The translations under genes were made by a program, and so were the position numbers. From positions 1 through 42,735 of the forward strand of contig JAIPBX010000016.1 in the NCBI GenBank assembly GCA_021738485.1: 42,735 bases of DNA, in the 5' to 3' direction. The notes beneath the pieces were generated by a model. The model was not told the origin of the DNA. It saw nothing but the letters and a program-made list of their open reading frames with translations, and ran no database searches. Position 1 is the first letter of the stretch; the number at the start of each line of letters is the position of its first letter. Below, in pieces: positions 1 through 9,485 of this stretch. The stretch is from Bacteroidales bacterium. Its GTDB lineage: Bacteria; Bacteroidota; Bacteroidia; Bacteroidales; JAIPAH01.

Positions 1-226
1 CCGTGAAATAGGCTCCGGGAATTCTTATCTCCGTAAATTTTCCTTTGTCTGTTTTTACATTGAAACTTGTAATGCCTTCATACGAATAATTCATCCGTAA
101 TTCACTGTAGTTGTCAGTGACAACCTCCTTCGCATTCTGCTCTCCTCCAATCATGATGTCATATGCCTGGGAAAATCCCATTGAACAAAACATCAGGAAT
201 GCAGTTAAAAAAGTAAGTTTTCTCAT
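1..226 (-). CDS. Secreted C25 (gingipain-like) peptidase, N-terminal fragment
   Basis: Only the first 75 codons are in the window; the gene continues past the left edge. The ATG at 226 is followed by a clear signal peptide (MRKLTFLTAFLMFCSMGFSQ), giving Sec export. The next residues, NYSELRMNYSYEGITSFNV, then a TDKGKFTEIRIPGAYFT stretch, look like the start of the C25 propeptide, which usually reads 'F(T/A)xIxIPGxxxTGxxGxPxLP'. C25 proteases of Bacteroidota are normally exported by T9SS. The catalytic domain is not visible, so the assignment rests on the propeptide alone and another protein with this pro-domain is possible. Two tandem palindromes lie 60-100 bp upstream of the start. Confidence 0.55.
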   Translation of the reverse strand, partial: MRKLTFLTAFLMFCSMGFSQAYDIMIGGEQNAKEVVTDNYSELRMNYSYEGITSFNVKTDKGKFTEIRIPGAYFT

Positions 227-662
227 TGTTTAATAGTTTATTGTTGTATTACATTCTTTGTCAATCTATATGGATTGTTTCAATCTCTATTTAGAATAGA
301 CAGCCCTCTATTTAGAATAGACAACCCAGTCAATGCTAAAGTTGTATCCCTTAAGCCCGAAAATCGTCATTTTTCCGGTTCTTTATGTAACCCGGCAAAA
401 GCGCCCTTTAGGCTGTTATTGATAGGCAACCGGTTTCTTTTGGTCATACAAAATTTTTTATATTCTTACAAAGAAAATAAAAATTTTTATTAATTCGGAA
501 AAATCTTTTTGAGTGGTCACTTTCTGTTGAAAACTCGTTCATATCCTTTTAAGAAATTGAGGCAAGTCACCCCAAAAGCTTTATAAGAAATTAGACAATA
601 ATTTTTATCCCTAAATTTTCCGAAGAAAAAAAGTTGCTGAATATCATAAATTCGTCTACTTT
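227..662. other. Intergenic region holding tandem palindromes and a dispersed repeat
   Basis: No convincing gene lies in this 436-bp gap. It holds the upstream region of the C25-like gene with two tandem palindromes (285-326), an AT palindrome AATAAAAATTTTTATT at 476-491, and near the right end CCCTAAATTTTCCGAAG followed by AAGTTGCTGAATATC (631-645). The reverse complement of that last 15-mer recurs exactly in the hairpin at 10806-10820. The right end is also the 3' side of the dikinase gene; I see no strong GC-rich terminator there. Confidence 0.6.
285..326. promoter_or_regulatory. Two tandem 21-bp repeats, each carrying a palindrome
   Basis: CTCTATTTAGAATAGACAGC plus C (285-305) is followed directly by a copy with one mismatch (306-326). 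Each unit contains the inverted repeat TCTATT-TAG-AATAGA (286-300 and 307-321). Two identical dyads exactly 21 bp apart, about two helical turns, would suit cooperative binding of a dimeric regulator. They lie upstream of the C25-like gene start at 226. Function is inferred. Confidence 0.5.
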
Positions 663-3600
663 CTACACCGTCTTCACTTCCGTTTTATCTGTAGGATACT
701 GTCCTTTGTAAATGTTGCCGGTATTTCCATCAATGGCGACTTCATCGCCGGTTTTAAAGGTATAATTACCGAGGGTGGCAATTTTATTACCTTCATCCAC
801 CTGAAGGGCTGAACAATTGACGACACACGTTTTGCCCAGTCTGACTGCTGTTACTGCGGCATGGGAAGTGGCTCCACCTTTGGCTGTTAGCAGTCCGTTG
901 CAATCAAAAATCATATCGATGTCATCGGGAACCGTATCGGGGCGCACCAGCATAAGGTTTTGATTGGGATGCTGTGCTTTAAGCTTTTCCAGGTCGCTAT
1001 GGTCAAAAGCGATAATACCGTTTATGGCACCCCCGCCGATGCCTGTGCCTCTTCCGGCCAGCTTCATTTCATCCTTTTTGGGGGTAAAGACTTTAATGAT
1101 GTTAGGCTGTGTGATGTCCTGGTCGCGTGTTTGCAGTATGTAGAGGTCTTTCGGGTCCGACGACTCAAAGGTGAATTCGATTTCTTGCGGGTTGTAGCCT
1201 TTGTTTTCGGTAAGGTCGGTAGCGATATCGTGAATGCGTTTATAAATGGAGGGCATCATCTGCTGGAGAGATTTTTCCGTTTGCCGGTTTTGTTTTCGCT
1301 GGGTTTCGCCGACAGGATGGACGTTTACCAGGCCTCCCACAATATCCTCGCCCTGGCTGCTAAGGCTGAAGTCACCGTAAAGATGTACTCCGGGCCGCTG
1401 CCGGTTAGGGTTCTGTGTGAACACCACACCGGTTCCGGAATCCCGGTTCAGGTTTCCCAGCTTCATCTCCTGGATGATGGCCGCTGTACCCCATTCATCA
1501 GCAATCTGCAGATGATCGCGATATACCTGGGCACGGTCCGAAGACCACGAGTCAAAGACAAACAGTACAGAGGTCTTTAATTGCTCGAAGACATCTTCTT
1601 CAAAAGTTACGCCGTTTTCCTTCAGGACTTCTTTGTAAGTGAAAGCTATTTCGCGCATATGTTGCGATTTGAACTCCACTTTCATTTTCACGGCGTACTT
1701 GTTTTTGTACTCGAGCATAATCTGGTCGAAAGTATCGCGGCTGATTCCGTGGAACATGCCCCAGGATTGCAGCAGGCGACGGTAGCAATCCCATGAGGTC
1801 CAGGCAAAATTCGGTCGGCGGCTAAGTTGCTCTGTTAATTCATCGTTCATGCCCACATTGAGGAAGGTGTCCATAGCCCCCGGCATTGAGATAGCTGTTC
1901 CCGAACGTACCGACAGCAGTAAGGGGTTTTGAGGATCTCCAAAGCGTTTTTTTGTTCTACGTTCGAGCCGGGAAATTTCCCTTTTCAACTGTGTTTCCAG
2001 CTCGCGCCGGATAACAGGGTGATTCATAATGGTATCGATGCGGCGAAAGACTTCGGTGGTGACGACGAAGCCCGGAGGAACAGGAAATCCGGACAGCTTA
2101 AGTTTTTTTAAAAAGTAAGCCTTTGACCCCAGAAAGATTTGGTTGTCAAGGGATGGTGTTTCGGTGTTTAAGGAACTCATGGACATATCTGAGTTATAGG
2201 TCATAATATCACTAATCCATTCGGGCCGGATATTGTCTATCATGCTACGCAACGACCCCAGAATACGGGATATGAAGTTGTCAAGCGGTTGCACGAGGAA
2301 AGCACTGGCTATGAGTTCACGGAAAAACTTTTCGGATTTTTCGCTGATAAGTCGGTTTTGCTCTTTCTGATTCAACTTGCCTACGGGGTCGAAAAGCTGG
2401 GGAACAATCCGGTTCAGGGGGTATTCGTAGGATTTAAGGAAATATTTGCTGATGATTTTCCTGACATCTTCTGCCATAAATTGAAAAATGTTGATATATT
2501 GTTCCAGGGAGAAACTACGGGAAGTAAGACTATACTTAAGCATCGACAGATTGGAGTTAAAAGCCTGGCTGGTAATGCCGTCCAGCTCCAGTCCTTCGCG
2601 GAAAAAATTCAGAATCTTGTAAATATCCTGTAATTTTTTGTTGGAGATATAGTCAAGGTTGATATTATGTACCACCTTTTCCATAAGCCTTGTGGCAATA
2701 CGTTCCAGACGGAAGGTAAGGCCGATAGCTTCAAACTTTGGTTCACGGTATACGCCATACATCGAAGGAATACCAATAGCAATATGACGCTTGTGATAAA
2801 TATTTTCCCAACCCTCGGATGTCTCGGAAGTGAAAATAATATTTTTCAGATGTTCCATGAAGTGATAGATGAGGCGCAACGATTTTTCAAAGCTTTCTTC
2901 GCTGAGGGCTTTGTTAAACTCCTCAATCTCTGTTTTTTTAAATGCGCTGTGCTGCCTGAGCATAGGCGTAATGTCGACGGTGTCGAAAGAGTACTTTTCT
3001 TTCAGGAAAGCGTATAGCCGGTGCATCTCCCTTAAGCGGAGCTTGTCCTTTTCATTAGATAGCTCTCCGGGGAGTTGTTCTATAAGGCGGTCCATATCTT
3101 CCTGTGTGGTGGTAAGCAATGCGTCCACAGTACAGTTTTTTTTCCTGCATAGGTGTTGGACCATGAGATGAATCCATTTAAAATGATCACTATCAGGGTC
3201 GATAGATTCATAAACATCCAGTGGCACATAACCTTTCAGGTCTTCTTTTTTGCCGTCGTACCAAAAAGTAAACACTTTACGGGTGAGATTGATAAGGGTA
3301 TTGTTGCTTTCGGTGTGCACCTGTTTTCGCAGAAAATGCACCAGGCGGTCTTGTCGTTTATAGACTTCGTCCATAGAAGTAGTTGTATCCCTGATTTGCC
3401 CCTCGGCCCCTATTTCATTAAAATAAACCGGGAAAATGCGGGTAAGCTGCTTTACCTTTTTGTAATAGGGGGCGATGTTGGAATTGAGGATTTGGGTGAT
3501 CTCCCGCTGAAAAAGATCGGTATCGCTGATAAAGATTCCTCCGAGTTTCAGGTTGACAATTAGCGCGGAGAGGAGTTTTTCCATAATGGACTGGGAATAC

Positions 3601-4772
3601 TCTATGAGTTCCAGCCAAACCCTGATATTTTTTATATGATTTTTATTGACATGTAGCTGCCATTCTTCGTTGACGTATATCATGCCTGGAGTTTCAAAAC
3701 CAAAATCTATCAGTTTCTTTTCAAAATAATTGACGATGTGCTTGTCTTCGGAGTTGTCACGGTCTATGACCTTTTTCCCGAGAGTCAGTAGTATGTCCAG
3801 TACGGAAGAAATGTGGGGGTCCTTCATTGAATGACACAATTCAAAAATCCGGTCTATAAAACCGGGTAGGTGATTATTGTCCACCTCTTCAATGGCATCG
3901 CGAAGCATTTTGTTGATGTTCCAGATAAGTCGCTCCTGGTAGCCCCTCATGCCGGGTACCTGCAGGAGGTGGAAGATATAGTAGAATTTTTCGATAAAAG
4001 AATCAAATTGAGAGATAAAGTTTTCATAGGTGGCCGCTATTTCTTCAAACCCATCGATTTCTTCAAGCTGGTCGAAGGAGGTGGCAGCGAGGATTTTTTC
4101 GTTGATACCAGCCAGATAGTTATCTGTAAGATTGATGAGTTTTTGTGCCCTGGCTTCTGATATTCTGGTACTGTTTTCTTCCAGCCATTCACGGGTGTGG
4201 GAGGTTTGATACCAGTAAGTACTGTTTTTTTTAAGAATGTGACGGTAAAGGCTGGTGGCTTGTTCTTCGAAATGGCCGTTGCCGATTAGTTTCGCCAGGT
4301 TTTTCCTGAATAACCCGCTGCTGCGGATGTAGGTTTCTTCGTGTAGTTTAAGGTTTTGCGCCAGGATATCCAGACTTTTATCAATCTTGTCATAAAAGGA
4401 TTTTTCAAAGGCTTTGATATTAAATTCCAGTAGCGTACGAAGGATAATCCTCACCAGCTCTTGTTTAAGCTCTTTTTTTAGTAATTCGTGGTGAAGATCG
4501 ATAATCGTATCAAAAGCAAAACCGGGATTACCACAGTCGCTGTAAAACCAGAAGTCGGAAATCAATATTTTCCTGAGCTCTTCAGTAACAAATTTTTTGT
4601 TGCAAAGCGGATGATGGAATTCCGTTAAGCATTCAGCGGCGCGTTTGTGCAGGCCGTAATATTTTTCCGATAACCGGATAAATGATTGATGATGCGCTGG
4701 AATATGGATGTTTTTATAGCGTGTTTCCGCCAGGTTGGCTTCCAGGGCCTGTGATTTAAATCCCTCGTTCAT
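663..4772 (-). CDS. PPDK-like dikinase with huge N-terminal domain, no PEP/pyruvate barrel
   Basis: A 1369-residue protein. Residues ~1-870 are a long, charged, mostly helical region I do not recognise. From ~residue 880 (GSKAYFLKKL) the PPDK ATP-grasp domain follows, with the signature SVRSGTAISMPGAMDTFLNV near 955 and QEMKLGNLNRDSGTGVVFTQ plus SSQGEDIVGG further on. The swivelling phosphohistidine domain then gives LTAKGGATSHAA with the phospho-acceptor His1304. The protein stops about 65 residues later, so the C-terminal TIM barrel that binds PEP/pyruvate in true PPDK and PEP synthase is absent. The His domain can be charged by ATP but the final acceptor is unknown. Plant glucan-water dikinase has the opposite domain order. 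It is divergent to GAPDH, with a LacI-type operator between them. Start ATG at 4772 has a good -33/-7 promoter upstream. Confidence 0.85.
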   Translation of the reverse strand: MNEGFKSQALEANLAETRYKNIHIPAHHQSFIRLSEKYYGLHKRAAECLTEFHHPLCNKKFVTEELRKILISDFWFYSDCGNPGFAFDTIIDLHHELLKKELKQELVRIILRTLLEFNIKAFEKSFYDKIDKSLDILAQNLKLHEETYIRSSGLFRKNLAKLIGNGHFEEQATSLYRHILKKNSTYWYQTSHTREWLEENSTRISEARAQKLINLTDNYLAGINEKILAATSFDQLEEIDGFEEIAATYENFISQFDSFIEKFYYIFHLLQVPGMRGYQERLIWNINKMLRDAIEEVDNNHLPGFIDRIFELCHSMKDPHISSVLDILLTLGKKVIDRDNSEDKHIVNYFEKKLIDFGFETPGMIYVNEEWQLHVNKNHIKNIRVWLELIEYSQSIMEKLLSALIVNLKLGGIFISDTDLFQREITQILNSNIAPYYKKVKQLTRIFPVYFNEIGAEGQIRDTTTSMDEVYKRQDRLVHFLRKQVHTESNNTLINLTRKVFTFWYDGKKEDLKGYVPLDVYESIDPDSDHFKWIHLMVQHLCRKKNCTVDALLTTTQEDMDRLIEQLPGELSNEKDKLRLREMHRLYAFLKEKYSFDTVDITPMLRQHSAFKKTEIEEFNKALSEESFEKSLRLIYHFMEHLKNIIFTSETSEGWENIYHKRHIAIGIPSMYGVYREPKFEAIGLTFRLERIATRLMEKVVHNINLDYISNKKLQDIYKILNFFREGLELDGITSQAFNSNLSMLKYSLTSRSFSLEQYINIFQFMAEDVRKIISKYFLKSYEYPLNRIVPQLFDPVGKLNQKEQNRLISEKSEKFFRELIASAFLVQPLDNFISRILGSLRSMIDNIRPEWISDIMTYNSDMSMSSLNTETPSLDNQIFLGSKAYFLKKLKLSGFPVPPGFVVTTEVFRRIDTIMNHPVIRRELETQLKREISRLERRTKKRFGDPQNPLLLSVRSGTAISMPGAMDTFLNVGMNDELTEQLSRRPNFAWTSWDCYRRLLQSWGMFHGISRDTFDQIMLEYKNKYAVKMKVEFKSQHMREIAFTYKEVLKENGVTFEEDVFEQLKTSVLFVFDSWSSDRAQVYRDHLQIADEWGTAAIIQEMKLGNLNRDSGTGVVFTQNPNRQRPGVHLYGDFSLSSQGEDIVGGLVNVHPVGETQRKQNRQTEKSLQQMMPSIYKRIHDIATDLTENKGYNPQEIEFTFESSDPKDLYILQTRDQDITQPNIIKVFTPKKDEMKLAGRGTGIGGGAINGIIAFDHSDLEKLKAQHPNQNLMLVRPDTVPDDIDMIFDCNGLLTAKGGATSHAAVTAVRLGKTCVVNCSALQVDEGNKIATLGNYTFKTGDEVAIDGNTGNIYKGQYPTDKTEVKTV

Positions 4773-4797
4773 ATTGCGTTTGTTTTGCTCTGATTAT

Positions 4798-4829
4798 CAA
4801 ATGTAACTATTTTTAAGTTAGGATTCAAA
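4798..4829 (-). promoter_or_regulatory. Promoter of the PPDK-like gene
   Basis: On the minus strand TTTG (4829-4826), a 20-nt spacer and TACATTTG (4805-4798) match the Bacteroidota consensus TTTG-N19/20-TAnnTTTG. The start codon is at 4772. No experiment was available; the call is by consensus only. Confidence 0.6.
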
Positions 4830-4906
4830 TAAAAGTTTTTGGATGTTTTTAAGAAATTATTGGCCGAACTATACCCCTGCTATGTTTGCTTGTAGTGTAT
4901 AAAGAT

Positions 4907-4918
4907 GCAAACGTTTGC
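4907..4918. promoter_or_regulatory. LacI-family operator, perfect palindrome
   Basis: GCAAACGTTTGC is a perfect 12-bp palindrome with the central CG typical of LacI/PurR-family operators. It lies between the divergent promoters of the PPDK-like gene and GAPDH. Its centre is 65 bp upstream of the centre of the GAPDH -7 box and 111 bp from that of the dikinase gene. The same or a one-mismatch motif recurs at 16459, 25991 and 40177. Confidence 0.75.
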
Positions 4919-4955
4919 GAATTATTTATTGATTCTTAGGCATTTGATGCTTTAC

Positions 4956-4981
4956 TTGACGCAAAAAGAGTATTATCTTTG
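4956..4981 (+). promoter_or_regulatory. GAPDH promoter
   Basis: TATCTTTG (4974-4981) is a full match to the Bacteroidota -7 element. The -33 region is poor: a TTG at 4956-4958 is too close and there is no TTTG at the usual distance. This fits a promoter that needs help from an activator bound at 4907-4918. GAPDH starts at 5034. Confidence 0.6.
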
Positions 4982-5012
4982 TGCTGGTATTGACAGAAAA
5001 GAAGTAAAGTAA

Positions 5013-6035
<1,023 letters not shown>

Positions 6036-6054
6036 TGTTGGTATAGATGCACAA

Positions 6055-6084
6055 AGAAAAGGCCGGCTAGTCCGGTCTTTTTTT
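6055..6084 (+). terminator. Intrinsic terminator after GAPDH
   Basis: The stem GGCCGG / CCGGTC (one G-U pair) with a 4-5-nt loop is flanked by AAAA and a run of seven T. It begins about 20 bp after the GAPDH stop codon. Confidence 0.85.
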
Positions 6085-6126
6085 ATTGCAGGTATTGTTA
6101 TCCCGGCCTGATAAAATGTGAGTGCA

Positions 6127-6250
6127 GTCTAAAAAGCCTTAAGACCCCTAAATCTCCTGAAGGGGACTTTCTTAAACTGCTGATTTTTAGCAGCGCTTTA
6201 GGGGATAGGGTTAGAAACGGTAAGAATCAGCAGTTTGAAGGTTTTTAGAC
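6127..6250. repeat. 124-bp intergenic element with nested and interleaved inverted repeats
   Basis: The ends GTCTAAAAAGCCTT (6127-6140) and AAGGTTTTTAGAC (6238-6250) are inverted copies with a one-base gap. Inside, AAACTGCTGATT (6174-6185) pairs perfectly with AATCAGCAGTTT (6225-6236). A third pair, CCCCTAAA (from about 6145) with TTTAGGGG (about 6197-6204), crosses the second, so alternative folds or a pseudoknot are possible. No ORF is present. It resembles the small palindromic intergenic repeats common in Bacteroidota genomes. The rest of the gap up to 6462 holds only the RelA/SpoT upstream region. Confidence 0.6.
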
Positions 6251-6387
6251 CGGCCTCAATTGTAATACACCAGGAAAACCTTTCAAACAAAATTGTATTA
6301 AAAGCATTTAATATATGAAAGATAGAAATAAGTCATTTAAATACAGAGAGTTTTTATAATGAACGATAATTGTATTTTCGTTCCAAT

Positions 6388-6441
6388 TGAAGAAAATTCT
6401 TCAGTTTGGAAAAATAAGTTCTAATCTTTCATTTATATTTG
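6388..6441 (+). promoter_or_regulatory. RelA/SpoT upstream region: dyad and -7 box
   Basis: TATATTTG (6434-6441) matches the -7 consensus and lies 21 bp before the chosen ATG. The dyad TGAAGAA-AA-TTCTTCA (6388-6403) sits about 30 bp further upstream, where a regulator or -33 contact would be. The TTTG at 6405-6408 is a little too far to be an ideal -33. Confidence 0.4.
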
Positions 6442-6462
6442 TTCACGATTTTGAGGGGAGAT

Positions 6463-8712
6463 ATGTATAAAGTTGAAGATACCGATCGAGAAAGAAAAGA
6501 AATTTTAAAGCGTTACCGGGCTTTGGTTAATGCGTGGCAGTCGGGGAGTTTTACCACGGAAGCGCAAAAAAATGTCCGTAAGGCTTTTAACCTGGCTGCT
6601 GAGGCTCATAAGGATATGCGCCGGAAATCGGGAGAGCCTTATATTTATCATCCTCTTGAAGTGGCTACTCTATGTGTGAATGAGCTCGGGTTGGGGGAGG
6701 TTTCTATTATTTGCGCCTTGTTGCATGATGTGGTGGAAGACACGGATTATACCCTTGAAGATATAGAGAACATTTTTGGACCGAAAGTAGCGGAAATAAT
6801 TGACGGGCTTACCAAAATCGAAGAATTTCTTGATCAATCCCCCGATAACTCCAGGCAAGCGGAAAATTTCAGGAAGATTTTGATATCCATGTCAAGGGAT
6901 ATTCGGGTGATTCTTATCAAACTGGCAGACCGGCTTCACAATATGCGCACCCTGGAGTCTTTGCCCCGCGAAAAGAAATTGAAGATCGCCTCGGAGACCA
7001 TGTATTTTTACGCTCCCTTTGCCCATAGGTTGGGGTTGTACCAGGTGAAGAGTGAGCTTGAGGACCTGGCCCTGAAATTCACCCAGCCCGAAGTTTATTA
7101 TGATATCTTAAAGAAAATTGAGCGCTCCCGTAAAAATCGGGAAACCTTTATATCCGAATTTATTTACCCGATCAAAAGGTCCCTCAATGAAATGGACATG
7201 CCCTACCGCATCGAGGCCCGCCTGAAATCTATCAGCTCTATCTGGGAAAAAATGCGTACCAAAAAGGTTTCCTTTGAGGAAGTTTTTGATTTGTTTGCCA
7301 TACGTATTATAATTGATGTTCCGCGGGAGCAGGAGAAAATCGATTGCTGGAAAGTCTATTCTGCCGTTACAAAACATTATATTCCACGTCACGATCGTCT
7401 TCGCGATTGGATATCCACACCTAAAGCCAATGGGTATGAATCACTTCACACTACGGTGATGAGTAGTAAAGGGCGATGGGTGGAGGTGCAGATCCGAACG
7501 GAAAGGATGAATGAAATCGCCGAGCATGGCTATGCGGCGCACTGGAAGTATAAAGATTTGGGAGATGGTGAGAATAGCATTGACCGGTGGATTAATCGCA
7601 TTAACCAGTTGTTGAAAGAGAGCGAAAGCGGCGATAACCCCCTGGAATTTTTTGATGACTTTAAACTCAATCTTTTTACCGACGAGATATTTGTATTTAC
7701 CCCTAAAGGGGAATTACGTACCCTTCCCAAACATTCCACCGTACTGGATTTTGCCTATAGCATTCATTCCGAAGTAGGGAATCATGCGCTGGGAGCCAAA
7801 GTCAATCACACTGTCGTTGCTCTCAGCCAGGAGCTTAACAGCGGCGACCAGGTAGAGATCATTACCTCATCCAATGTACATCCCAGTGAAGAGTGGCTCT
7901 ATTACGCGATTACGGCCCGGGCTCGTAATCATATAAAAAAATCGATCAGGGAATACCGCAAAAAATATTATGATGAAGGGCGCCAAAAACTACACAAATG
8001 CTTTGAAGACATTGGCCTGAATTTTACCGATGAGAATATCAAAACTTTCAGGGAGTTCAATAAGCTGCGTTCGGATGTCGATCTGTTTTACATGGTGGCA
8101 GTAGATAAGATTGGCCTGAAAGAGCTGAAGGAGTGCTGCAATGGGCACTCCTCGCGGCAAATTAAGTTGAAGCGTTATATCCCCCGTCCTTTCCGCAGAA
8201 AACAAAATGATTCCGCTTCGCTGAAGGAAGAAATAAACACGAAGCTGAAAGAAGACCCCAAAGAGTTGATATTAGGGGATGTGGATGAGGTAAGGTGGAA
8301 TGCTGCCAAGTGTTGTAATCCCATTCCGGGGGATGATGTGGTAGGATATATAAAAAGCGATAATGTAATTGAAATACACCGGGTGAATTGCCCTACGGCT
8401 ATACAGCTAATGTCGAAACTGGGGAACCGCATCATTAAGGCCAAGTGGCGTGAGAAAGGGATGATGGCAGTCCTGGCCGGTTTGAAGATTGAAGGGCTCG
8501 ATCGTAAAGGAATGGTCAATGAAATTACCGAGGTCATTTCCCGGAAATACAATATAAATATTCGTTCTCTGAACCTGCAGGCCAGTGATGGCAAAGTTAC
8601 AGGCGATTTGATGTTGTATGTGAACGGAAATGAGGATTTGCACGAAGTGATTCGCCATCTGCGCAAGATTAAGAATGTTCAGAAAGTGTACAGGATAAAC
8701 CGGAATAGTTAA
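6463..8712 (+). CDS. rsh: Bifunctional RelA/SpoT-family (p)ppGpp synthetase/hydrolase
   Basis: A 749-residue stringent-response enzyme that makes and degrades (p)ppGpp in the cytoplasm. The HD hydrolase domain (about 45-190) keeps YIYHPLEVA and LLHDVVEDTD, with His88 and Asp89, so hydrolase activity is likely. The synthetase domain (about 245-365) has GYESLHTTV, VEVQIRT and AEHGYAAHWKYK. A TGS domain follows at about 405-450 and an ACT domain from about 668. I chose ATG 6463, preceded by GAGGGGAG, over the in-frame TTG at 6439, which overlaps the -7 box. The order RSH - fur - purA is common in Bacteroidota. The C-terminus also carries AAKCCNPIPGDD, the usual zinc-finger-like Cys pair. Confidence 0.95.
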   Translation: MYKVEDTDRERKEILKRYRALVNAWQSGSFTTEAQKNVRKAFNLAAEAHKDMRRKSGEPYIYHPLEVATLCVNELGLGEVSIICALLHDVVEDTDYTLEDIENIFGPKVAEIIDGLTKIEEFLDQSPDNSRQAENFRKILISMSRDIRVILIKLADRLHNMRTLESLPREKKLKIASETMYFYAPFAHRLGLYQVKSELEDLALKFTQPEVYYDILKKIERSRKNRETFISEFIYPIKRSLNEMDMPYRIEARLKSISSIWEKMRTKKVSFEEVFDLFAIRIIIDVPREQEKIDCWKVYSAVTKHYIPRHDRLRDWISTPKANGYESLHTTVMSSKGRWVEVQIRTERMNEIAEHGYAAHWKYKDLGDGENSIDRWINRINQLLKESESGDNPLEFFDDFKLNLFTDEIFVFTPKGELRTLPKHSTVLDFAYSIHSEVGNHALGAKVNHTVVALSQELNSGDQVEIITSSNVHPSEEWLYYAITARARNHIKKSIREYRKKYYDEGRQKLHKCFEDIGLNFTDENIKTFREFNKLRSDVDLFYMVAVDKIGLKELKECCNGHSSRQIKLKRYIPRPFRRKQNDSASLKEEINTKLKEDPKELILGDVDEVRWNAAKCCNPIPGDDVVGYIKSDNVIEIHRVNCPTAIQLMSKLGNRIIKAKWREKGMMAVLAGLKIEGLDRKGMVNEITEVISRKYNINIRSLNLQASDGKVTGDLMLYVNGNEDLHEVIRHLRKIKNVQKVYRINRNS

Positions 8713-8835
8713 TTGTGTTCTTTTTCATTTTGTCGACACTGAGGGATCGAACTTTAACGGGGGTTTAATTTTTATTTATACTAAATACGCATTATCAATA
8801 AAAAATCATTATTTTTACAGCAAAAATTTTGTGCT

Positions 8836-9312
8836 ATGAGTACAAGGGTTGATAAGAAAGAAGATATAAGTTTTGAAACAGTTAAGAAAATCTTTACGGA
8901 TTATCTGGAGAAGCATGGGCATCGCAAGACACCCGAACGGTATACTATTTTGAAAGAAATATATTCGACCGAAGGCCATTTCGACATTGAGTCACTATAT
9001 ATTCGAATGAAAAATAATAAATACAGGGTGAGCCGGGCTACTTTGTATAATACTATTGAATTGCTTTTGAATTGCAATCTGGTTACCAAGCATCAATTCG
9101 GCAATAATTGTGCGGAGTTTGAGAAATCATATAAATTCAGGCAGCACGATCATTTTATCTGCCTGGATACAGGAAAAGTACTGGAATTTTGTGACCCACG
9201 AATCCAGCAAATCCAGGAGACGGTAGAGAAGCAACTGGGCGTTAAAGTAACGCATCACTCGCTGACCTTTTACGGGGTCTGTAAAGAGAACGGGGGAGAA
9301 GAGAGTCAATAA
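8836..9312 (+). CDS. fur: Fur-family transcriptional regulator
   Basis: A 158-residue metal-responsive repressor. The winged-helix DNA-binding part includes [13 protein letters not shown] and the recognition helix [14 protein letters not shown] (about 75-90). The metal-binding region has [17 protein letters not shown]. In classical Fur this reads ICxxCG; here the second Cys is Thr, and the C-terminal CxxC is also missing, so the structural Cys4 zinc site is absent while the HDH regulatory-site motif is kept. It lies 123 bp after the RelA/SpoT gene and is closed by a terminator. Whether it senses iron, zinc or peroxide cannot be told from sequence alone. Confidence 0.88.
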   Translation: MSTRVDKKEDISFETVKKIFTDYLEKHGHRKTPERYTILKEIYSTEGHFDIESLYIRMKNNKYRVSRATLYNTIELLLNCNLVTKHQFGNNCAEFEKSYKFRQHDHFICLDTGKVLEFCDPRIQQIQETVEKQLGVKVTHHSLTFYGVCKENGGEESQ

Positions 9313-9347
9313 ATTATCCACAGCGGATTATATAACAAATTATTCTG

Positions 9348-9382
9348 ATGGCCGGGCTAGAGCGATATACCCGGCCATTTTT
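9348..9382 (+). terminator. Intrinsic terminator after fur
   Basis: ATGGCCGGG (9348-9356) pairs perfectly with CCCGGCCAT (9370-9378) across a 13-nt loop and is followed by TTTTTG. It separates fur from purA, which therefore needs its own promoter. Confidence 0.8.
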
Positions 9383-9450
9383 GTGCATGCCCGTGCGAAA
9401 CCTCATTCTAAAATGGACGAGCGAAACGAAAAAACCGGTTATAATTTTGT

Positions 9451-9458
9451 TATTTTTG
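9451..9458 (+). promoter_or_regulatory. Possible -7 box of purA
   Basis: TATTTTTG fits TAnnTTTG and lies 27 bp before the purA ATG, downstream of the fur terminator. No clear -33 TTTG is visible. Confidence 0.4.
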
Positions 9459-9485
9459 AGAGATTGAAAAAAACAATAAATCAAG

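Noticed and set aside
275-493. 72-residue ORF on the plus strand
   Set aside because: Its repeated FRIDxP segment is just a translation of the 21-bp tandem repeat; no start signal or family resemblance.
960-1580. 206-codon ORF antisense to the dikinase gene
   Set aside because: Lies wholly over conserved PPDK motifs on the opposite strand and shows no domain of its own.
663-4772. Glucan-water dikinase (starch-phosphorylating) identity
   Set aside because: The domain order is reversed (ATP-grasp before His domain) and no carbohydrate-binding module is recognised, so the name is not supported though a glucan acceptor is not excluded.
6439-6462. TTG start of the RelA/SpoT gene
   Set aside because: Overlaps the -7 element; ATG 6463 has GAGGGGAG just upstream.
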